Assembly (NCBI GenBank): GCA_010015805.1
Contig: ML978121.1
Span: forward strand, 2,542,001 to 2,606,000
From: Rhizodiscina lignyota
Taxonomy: Eukaryota; Ascomycota; Dothideomycetes; Aulographales; Rhizodiscinaceae
Direction: 5' to 3'
Length of the DNA: 64,000 bases
Part shown: one piece after another, positions 56,457-64,000 of the stretch
Numbering within the stretch: position 1 is the stretch's first letter
Layout: every line of letters starts with the position of its first letter
Made by a program: the position numbers and the translations under genes
The notes under the pieces: generated by a model
Databases searched by the model: none
Seen by the model: the letters and a program-made list of their open reading frames with translations, nothing else
Told to the model about the DNA's origin: nothing

Positions 56457-58150
56457 TGAGGATGCGATGGGTGCGGCAGAGTAGGTGGGCAGGTAGTGTT
56501 TGTCGAGTGCAGAGGCTCGTTGGGAGTAGCAGTCCGGGGCCGTAAGTCGTGTCGGTGTGAGACGTCGGTCGGGGCTTATTCGAAGATGAAGTATGAGAGT
56601 AGAGGGGGCGTGAGAGAGTGGTGTCGAGGTACAAAGTACCACGCAGGTTGCACAAGACGTATAAAAGAGGCCTTGGGGTTCTGGCGGTCAGAGGAGCTGC
56701 ATCCAGATCGGAAGAGGCGTTGAGCGGCAACTGGCGCCCACGCGACACCAAGCCGCGATAAGGGTTGATCAGCGTGGCCGCGATTGGAAGATTGGCGCTG
56801 GGAGGGAGCGGTGGGCATGCAGGATCCACGATGCGGTATCAGCGAGCGATGGTGCGACAGCAGAGCGGCGTCCTTACGAGCAGACGGTCGCGGATGGTGG
56901 GAGTATTTAGGGAATCTCTCTTCGTTTTGGGGTGAGCGATGGCATGCATTTGAGCAAGGATGGCCCTCGTACGCACGGCGGGAATGGCTAGGTAGTGTCG
57001 GCTTGCGGCGGTAGCTCTCGACTGCCGCCTTCACTCACGCTCCCGCCGCCTCGCTTTTCAATGAGTTGCACCTCATACGTCGTGTATAGCGCTTGCTAGC
57101 CTGCTGGCGGGGCTCTGCGGAGAATTTCTTATGGCATCGCGAGCACTTGGGGGTGCGGGAGGGGAGTGGTGATGTGCAAGGAGCGGCGTTTCCCTGACAG
57201 GCAGAAATGGTATCTCCGTACAGAGATAAGCAGCCCGCCAATAAGCGGTGGCATGTGGCCGTTGCTCGAACCGTCGGCGCGGAGCCTCATGTGGCGAATG
57301 CATCCTCACCCTGCGCATCTTCTCTGCGCATCCTCCCTCCCTCCCTCACGCTTGGCGAGTTTGCGCTGTTTGCCGCGCTCGCTGCTGTCGCCTTCACTTG
57401 CCCGATGCGGCGCTGTCTACTAATCCATTGCTCAACTCGCGCACTTCAGCGGCCGTCGCGGCGGCCGTCGCTGCTCGCGACTTTAAATTGACTTCATCGC
57501 CCTCTGCTCCTCTCTTCTCCAGTGTCACCCGCTGCTATGCGCAATACGAGAGTGTGAGCTGGCCTGCGTCTCGTCGTTACACAGCTTCCGTCGCGGCCAG
57601 CCAACAATGGCATTGTGTGTAAGCGAGCCAACGTGCGCCTGCTTTCCACGAGAAGGATGCGACAGGAAACCGTCATTTATCCCTTTCCATGCTTTGCATG
57701 TAATTAACTCTGCGCTAGCTTTCTTTGCGCTCTCGGCTCTTTCTTATACACTCGCGATCGTAAATTCTCAGTCTCACATGTTCTGATTCGTCCAACGCTT
57801 TACGACGCTTCCTAAAGCGCCTGCCTCGGCTGTTTGCTGGTCCGCAAATGTCGCTTGCCACCATCCTGAGGATGCGAAGAAGCACTTCAAAGGAGTTGGT
57901 GCTGACATCAGGTTTGGAGGAACCTGAAGCTGCCATGGCATAGCTACTCCTTGCTACTTCTCGCTTCTCTCATCTCACATCCCAAATAGTTCCTCGGTCC
58001 GTAAGCTCATGGTATTCAGCTCGCCGAGAAAGGCCGCAGGCTGGAGGCCTGAGCACTGTACATTTCCAGTAAAAAGCAACTGCCTTCCTCAGTCGCGACC
58101 TCCGCGCAGTCCCATCTCTGTCAACGCTCTCTTTTCTCTCATCATTCAAC
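56457..58150. other. 1.7-kb gene-free divergent promoter region
   Basis: This lies between the FYVE and alcohol-oxidase starts. It has many open frames on both strands owing to its GC content (up to about 150 codons at 56576-57034, minus), none with a recognised domain. A C/T-rich block with CCTCCCTCCCTC is near 57337-57348. I see no RNA gene, transposon or tandem array. Confidence 0.45.
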
Positions 58151-60576
58151 ATGCCTGAGCCGTCCACGAACGTTGTAGAGCCAGTCGCAAGTCCTGCGCC
58201 CCCAAAGCCCGAGGCGGACCCCTTAACCTCGTCGCAATGGCGGAGTTTGCTGGCGTTCGCGGATGCCGTAATCCCAGACCTTGCTCCCAAAAGCACCGCA
58301 AACGCGGAGACTTCACTTCCAATTCCTGAAAATGAGTATTCTACCGCGTTAAGCACCATTCAGCAGTACGCATTGCGCGGCAGTCATGAAGACCTCGCAA
58401 AGCAATACCTGGCTGAACGCCCTTCAAATCTCCCCGACTTCAAGGAGACGACCTGGCGACAGCTCGCCCTCTACGTGCCAGAAGACCCAAGAAAGCAGCT
58501 TACCACCATATTGTCTATTCTCGAGTATGTCATGTCCAACCTCGCATTTATACTTTGAGACGCTAAATTCCCAAGTACGCGACTGGGCGCGTTTCTGCTC
58601 ACTGGCTACGCTACCCCATTTGCAGACCAGCCGATCGATATTCGCGAACAGATTATCCAGTCATGGTTTACCGCGCGTATAGCGACTTTCCGCACTCTGG
58701 CAAAGTCCCTCACTATGCTTTGCAAGCGTAATTGGGTCACTGTATCACCAACGCTGCAGACCATCCTCAATTTCCCTCGCACTCCTGTGCATCAATCGCA
58801 GGGCAAATCATTTCCATTCGAATTCATCCAGTTCCCTACAGGCGACAGTGTCGAGATGATCGAGACGGATGTCGTCATCGTGGGCTCTGGATGCGGAGCT
58901 GGCGTGGCAGCGAAGAATATCGCCGAGGCAGGCCACAAGGTCATTGTCGTGGAGCAGGCGTATCACTGGGATGCTAAGCACTTACCCATGACCCAGCAAG
59001 AGGCATCGTCCCACCTGTTCCTAAACGGCGCTTCGATAATTGGTACGTCCAGATCCCCTTGGCTCACCTGATGCACTATTCCCTTTTAGTCGTCCCCACA
59101 GCCTTTCACATGCTAACAAACTCTGCAGCCGACGATTCCAACTTGTCCATAGCCGCGGGCAGTGTGTTCGGCGGCGGCGGCACAGTGAACTGGTCTGCCT
59201 CCCTCCAAACGCAGGGCTTCGTGCGCCGCGAGTGGGCGCAGACGTTCGGCCTCCCGTTCTTCACGTCCGCCGAGTTCCAGGCGTGTCTCGACAGCGTGTG
59301 CAACCGCATGGGCGTTTCCGCTGACCATATTGAGCACAACAAGGCGAACCGCACCTTAATGGAAGGCGCGCGGAAGCTGGGCTGGGCCCACAAGGCCGTG
59401 CCGCAGAATACGGCGGGCAAGACGCACTATTGTGGGTATTGTACGCTGGGGTGTGGGAGCTGTGAGAAGCAAGGCCCTGTTGTGAGCTTTTTGCCGGATG
59501 CGGCGAAGAGTGGGGCGAAGTTTATCGAGGGGTTCGAATGCGAGGAAGTGCTGTTTGAGATGAGGGGTGGGTTGAAAGTCGCTGTGGGGGTGAAGGGGAC
59601 GTGGACTTCAAGAGACGAAATGGGCGGCGTTTCGGGGAAGCGATATAAGAAGGCAGTCGTCATCAAGGCGAAGAGAGTGGTCGTGAGCGGCGGCACTATG
59701 CAGAGTCCGCTTCTGCTGAAGCGGTCCGGTCTAAAGAACTGGAACATCGGCCAGAACCTCAGGGCTCACCCTGTTTCGTTTATCGCCGCCGTATTCCCCG
59801 AAGAAGTCAGACCATGGGAAGGCGCCATCCTTACTTCCGTCGTCACCGAATTTGAGAACCTCGACGGAAAGGGCCATGGCGTGAAGCTCGAAACGACGGC
59901 CATGCTGCCAAACACTTTTATCGGCTTCCCGGTGTGGAAGGGCGGATTGGACTACAAGATGCTTGCGCCAAAGCTCAAGCACATGATCGCGCTCATCTCG
60001 CTCGCTCGCGACGTCGGCTCCGGAACGGTGTATCCCGACCCTAAGGACGGCCGTGCCAGGTTCAAGTATGTCTTCGATAGGGCCGATAAAGAGCATATCA
60101 TGGAGGGTCTGCTCGCGAACGCGAAGATGTGCTACGTCGAGGGCGCCACGGAGATCATGACCGTCATTCCGGGCGTCCCGGTGTTCAAGCGCAATGACCC
60201 GTCGACACATCCGTCTTCCACGACATTGGCTGAATCAGACGTCGACTATGATCCTGGCGTCAACGACCCGCGCTTTAATGCCTGGCTGGACCAGATTAAG
60301 GCGAAGGGGCTCAGTGATGCAGATGTGCTGTTCATGTCCGCACATCAGATGGGCACGTGTCGCATGGGCACGAGCGAGAGGAATAGCGTGGTCGGCCCGA
60401 AGGGCAAGGTCTGGGGTACAGAAGGGCTGTACGTGTGCGATGCGAGTGTATTCCCGAGCGCGAGTGGAGTGAATCCGATGGTGACGAATATGGCGATTGC
60501 GGAGTGGATTTCGAGGGGACTGGCGAAGGAACTGAAGAGGACGGAGGCGGAGGTTGGGCTTGGGTCGAAGTTATGA
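58151..60576 (+). CDS. FAO1: Long-chain (fatty) alcohol oxidase, GMC family, peroxisomal
   Basis: Exons 58151-58524, 58576-59042 and 59129-60576 give about 762 aa, the usual FAO length. The enzyme oxidises fatty alcohols to aldehydes with O2, yielding H2O2. A helical N-terminal part (WRSLLAFADAVIPDLAP ... GAFLLTGYATPFADQP) precedes the FAD domain: dinucleotide motif VVIVGSGCGAGVAAKNIAEAG (about 240), GSVFGGGGTVNWSASL, THYCGYCTLGCGSCEKQG (a Cys cluster of the FAO class), and VVSGGTMQSPLLLKRSG. The C-terminal catalytic block is MSAHQMGTCRMGT, and the closing FAD block is LYVCDASVFPSASGVNPMVTNMA. The last residues are SKL, a canonical PTS1 peroxisome signal. The acceptor of intron 1 (AAG at 58575) restores DTRLGAFLL. 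It converges with a zinc alcohol dehydrogenase. Confidence 0.95.
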
Positions 60577-60822
60577 GGGGACAAGAGGTGGACGGTGACC
60601 GCTAGGATAAGGCGTAACTGTGTGTCAAAGGGGTTTGTACGTCATCACTCCGCAGGTTCTACAAAGAGGAATCCGGAACAGCGAATCAAAATTTTAATGA
60701 AAACAGGAAGAGTTGAGATTCATGAGGTTTGGCCATTCAATGAGTGCTCTATCATTCTGACTTGCCAGTTTACCGGGCCGCTCTTCCTTCATGGCTACGA
60801 GATAAGTCTACAACCTCCCGAA

Positions 60823-61933
60823 TCAAGCCACAAGAACTCCACGGTATCTCACCTTGCCCGACGCGATCCGACCAATTGCTTGGCCGACTCCTGCCTCGTT
60901 CATCGGAAATTTCTCGATGATCGGATGGATGTCATGCTGCGAGGCAAACGCTAGGGTATCTTCCAGCTCGTCCGGAGTGGAAAAGAGAGAGCCGTGGACC
61001 GTGATTTCCTTACCCATGAGGGGTTGGAATGGTAGGACTACGTCATCGGTTTGGAGGCCGATGAGGACAATGTGGCTCCGAGGCCCCATCAAATTAAAGA
61101 ATCTGTTTGGAAGTTGTTAACATCTCTCAGGATCTTGTCTCACGTTGTACTCACGTTGGCCAGTCCGGCAGGCTCGTCGCGGTCCACAAAAGATAGTCCA
61201 GCTTCTTCTCGGGCCCCTTTGAAGCCAGATCGTTCGTCACGTAGAACTCGGACGCCCCAAGCTTTTCCGCGTCACTTCTCTTCTCGTCAGAGCTCGAGAA
61301 CACAACAACTTCGGCGTCCAGTTTCGCAGCAAACGCAATAGCTAAGTGACCAACACCTCCGACACCAATAATACCGACTCGATCCCCCGCCTTGACACCA
61401 AGATTGCGCATCGGCACAAACACTGTCATCCCAGCACACATGAACGGCGCCGCCTCTGCGCTGTCAATGTTGTCCGGGATCTTGTGCAGATTGGTATCCG
61501 GCCAGACGGCGTACGAGGCGAAGGAGCCTTGGTCGAAGTCCTGCGTCGCGTAGTGTCGCGGGGCGACGGTGCAGTACCAGAGGTTTCCGGCCTTGCAGTG
61601 CTTGCACGTTCCGCATCCATCGCGGATGTAGCCGAAACCGACGCGGTCGCCTCTGTTCGGCGTTAGCTGGCGATCTAGAGAAAGGATGGTAGAGCGGACG
61701 TACGGCTTGAACTTTGTCACCTTGTTGCCGACTGCTTCTACGACGCCTATACCTTCATGGCCGAGGACCATGTCTTTGTGGATATGGTGCAGGTCCGTTC
61801 CGCATACACCGCTGTGGGTGATACGCATGGCCACGTCGTTCGGTGCGAGCTCTGTTTTGCCTTTCGACACTGCCTTCACCACCTTGCCCTCCTGGGACCC
61901 TTTGAACACGCTGTACTCTGTTGGAAGACCCAT
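60823..61933 (-). CDS. Zinc-dependent alcohol dehydrogenase (ADH6/7-, cinnamyl-ADH-like)
   Basis: Exons 61933-61704, 61652-61155 and 61102-60823 give about 335 aa. It belongs to the medium-chain dehydrogenase/reductase family. Catalytic zinc ligands are in CGTDLHH and GHEGIG; the structural zinc site is C-x2-C-x2-C-x7-C (CGTCKHCKAGNLWYC). The Rossmann motif is GVGGVGHLAI (about 173-182), followed by VVFSSSDEKR, where the Ser residues after beta-2 favour NADP(H). The first 51-nt intron is in frame without a stop, but splicing gives the family join FKPGDRVGFGYI. Relatives reduce aromatic and aliphatic aldehydes. It is convergent with the alcohol oxidase gene, 246 bp between stops. Confidence 0.92.
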
Positions 61934-62921
61934 GTTTGACTCGACTTTGACGAAGTGGCTATTAGAGAAGAGAGGGAGAGAAAGTTGAATGTCTCTGAAC
62001 CTGCTGAGGAATCAAATTCGCTAGCGAAGGTGATACAATGCGATTTCGAACATCATGGCGGAGGTCACTAATACTATTTGTATCCCTCCCTCACAACTTC
62101 TTGCAGGCCCTCTTGCTGTTCATGCGGATGTAGTTTCATCTCAATTTTCCTCCGACTGAGTACGTTGTGGGTCTTCTGCCTGCCATCGCTAAGCCATACA
62201 CTCGACGATATCGCTTTGTCATTGTGTATCAAGAAGGAGTTGTTTAGTCATTGACATCTCACACAACTTAACTACAGCATGGATACCGGAGACGGAAATC
62301 CTTCAATGTAAGTGCAAACTTTCGGAGACGATTGAGCTTTAGGTGTTGCTAACATCCATTTCCGTCGGCTCGATCTGTCGGATTACTGAACCCATTTCGC
62401 ACGGGGTTTAAGGGGCTTGCCGACAACATCTTTTCACAAAGCCAAGGGAAAAGGATTCGATCTCGATGTATTTTAGCGAATAAACATGTCCCGCCGACTC
62501 TACCGACATGTCAGCCGCAAATGGGAGGGCTTACCCGCGCCCTGCATGTGGCGCCGCTATCACTTTATGGATCAACCCACGACAGGTTCCTTACTTCCCA
62601 AATTGGAATTCTTTACTTCCCGATTTGGAAGAATTCTGCTAGTACGAATCATCAATAGGTATAAGAGCTGATTATTGAGCTCTCCGAGGCCTCTCGAGTG
62701 CGGTACAATGCACTTTCAAATCTCGTTACATTACGCCGAGGCAGGGTTTCGGCATATTCAGTGCTCAAATTATTCTCTTATTGCGCATTCTGGCAACCGC
62801 CATGTCCTCTTCCTCCTGGACGAATGCAGATATGGGCGTGTTTGACAATTTCCCTTCCTCTTTCCTTCCTGCATATTACCTCTGCTTATTCAAGCGACCG
62901 GAGGTGATTACGCATCTCCAT
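61934..62921. other. Intergenic, no clear gene
   Basis: About 990 bp: promoter of the alcohol dehydrogenase and 3' flank of the GH5-like gene. It holds a small imperfect direct repeat (62591-62636). An ATG at 62280 followed by a good GTAAGT donor has no matching downstream exon, so I call nothing there. Confidence 0.45.
62591..62636. repeat. Imperfect tandem repeat, two 21-24 bp units
   Basis: Unit 1 (62591-62611) and unit 2 (62613-62636) share TTACTTCCC, then TTGGAA and a final AATTC, with a substitution and a 3-bp difference between them. It is a local duplication in non-coding DNA. Confidence 0.65.
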
Positions 62922-64000
62922 TCAACTCGTCTGTGAGCTTTGAACATCTTCCTTCAGTATCCTGTTGAGTTCTTCGCGCTGTACGCAGTTCTCCAGCTTG
63001 AACGACGCTGCTATCTCGTCCAGCTCGTCGAAGCTCTTGTCTTTGAAGTACGACGCATACTCGTACGTCAACACCTCGGAAGCGAACAACTCTCGGACGA
63101 CACGATAGACATGGCCTTCGATACCCCACATGTGAGGGTATCTCTTGTTGTGAAGGTGCTCTGGGATCTCTGATCTTAGGTGCTCCAAAAGAGGTTCGTA
63201 GTATTTGCCCGAATACTTGTCGTCTCTTCCCCACCTGTCGAGACCCATTCGTTTCTTCTTCTCCAAAAATGGCTTCAATAGCCTCATGTATGCGGAGTTC
63301 GGGCTGGCGTACACCATTCCTGGGCGCTGTCAGCCACGTTGGGAAAAAGAGGCACATGCTCAACTCACCCTGGAATCCAATGTCCTTGTACAGCCAAATC
63401 TGGATCGCACATTAGTCGACGTCAGCCGCCAGCGAATCGACTCGACTTACGCTGTGGCCCATATGCGCTTTCCTGTAGATTTCTAACTGTTTCGCTAGAA
63501 GCTTAAATCTTCCTTCATTAATCTTCTCGTAATCGTCACCATCGTCTGGGCTCGCGTAGACTGGGCCCCACTCGCCGTTCCAGCCAGGCACGCCATGCTC
63601 TTGCATGAACACCATTTTGCGATCGAACTGCCTTTGCAGTACACTGTCTTGCTCCGCGGTCGCGACGTACTGCTCTCTCATTGGAAAACCGTACCCGGCA
63701 TAATCGTGGAATGCGTACACGGTATTGGGAAGGATATTCTTGAAGGCGGAAAAGTCCATGGAGTACGTGTTCCCGTCCAGGAACAAGATGTGGTTCGGGT
63801 CGACCTTGCGGATCTCTTTCTCAATGCGATTGTAGAACAGCGGAACGTTGACATGCTCCGGATCTGCGGGTTCGTTCATCGGATTGTAGCCGGCAATCCA
63901 GGTGTTGTTTGCATAGTACTTGGCAAGTTCAATCCACAATTGCACCACCCGGTCCTGATGGTCTTTGTAGTCCCAGAATAAGGCCTTGTGCAGGCCAGAG
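62922..64000 (-). CDS. GH5-like glycoside hydrolase (5' end beyond window)
   Basis: Visible exons on the minus strand are 64000-63451 (open at its 5' side), 63399-63369 and 63319-62922, joined by introns of 51 and 49 nt. The N-terminus lies beyond base 64000. The catalytic barrel shows YNPMNEPADPEH, where the Glu of NEP is the expected acid/base, and WNGEWGPVYA, where the Glu fits the nucleophile of clan GH-A family 5. The 31-nt middle exon encodes IWLYKDIGFQ, a typical late barrel strand. The C-terminal 120 residues (after LEKKKRMGLDRWG) are charged and helical, beyond the barrel. Family 5 covers endo-glucanases, mannanases and exo-glucosidases; the substrate cannot be assigned. No secretion signal is visible because the start is missing. 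Confidence 0.85.

Noticed and set aside
62280-62315. ATG plus GTAAGT donor that looks like a first exon
   Set aside because: I found no downstream acceptor leading into a sizeable open frame before the GH5-like gene on the other strand.

Overview
The window looks like chromosomal DNA of a filamentous ascomycete (Pezizomycotina; Dothideomycetes is my guess, from general resemblance only). It is gene-dense. Genes lie on both strands and most carry short introns of about 47-117 nt with GTRNGT-like donors, CTRAY-like branch points and YAG acceptors. The families are typically fungal: Zn2Cys6 and bZIP-DUF3425 regulators, a Fet3/Ftr1 pair, a GMC long-chain alcohol oxidase and DUF3455. I model 28 protein genes, of which the first (VWA protein) and last (GH5 hydrolase) are cut by the window ends. 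I saw no tRNA, rRNA, CRISPR array, transposon or virus-like element.

Layout. 1-2.7 kb: VWA protein and BTB-like protein, both minus. 3.3-8.2 kb: iron permease FTR1 (minus) and multicopper ferroxidase FET3 (plus), divergent from a 1.4-kb shared promoter with exact copies of the iron-repressor GATA motif ATCWGATAA. 10-12.9 kb: secreted DUF3455 protein and GPI3, the catalytic subunit of GPI-anchor GlcNAc transfer. 13.8-21.5 kb: Zn2Cys6 factor, probable mitochondrial PP2C phosphatase, importin beta KAP95. 22.4-28.3 kb: GH1 beta-glucosidase (minus) divergent from the disaggregase HSP104, with a perfect heat-shock element. 29.2-39.0 kb: acyl-CoA ligase, bZIP-DUF3425 factor, Zn2Cys6 factor and two short-chain dehydrogenases, a possible small catabolic or secondary-metabolism cluster. 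39.2-45.2 kb: housekeeping genes WDR8, a small orphan, clathrin light chain, RTT103-like CID protein. 46.1-49.3 kb: a 2-oxoglutarate/Fe(II) oxygenase convergent with a carotenoid-oxygenase family enzyme. 50.1-54.3 kb: a PARG-like macrodomain protein followed by an SRA-YDG protein with a long disordered tail. 55.0-56.5 kb: FYVE-finger protein. 58.2-61.9 kb: peroxisomal (C-terminal SKL) long-chain alcohol oxidase convergent with a zinc alcohol dehydrogenase. 62.9-64 kb: GH5-like glycosidase.

The clearest functional units are the iron-uptake pair, the heat-shock gene, and the alcohol-oxidation pair. The most open questions are the 29-39 kb group and the PARG-like/SRA neighbours, where two proteins of ADP-ribose and DNA-modification families sit head to tail. 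All exon boundaries were found by eye from splice signals, reading frame and remembered family conservation. No alignment or database search was run.
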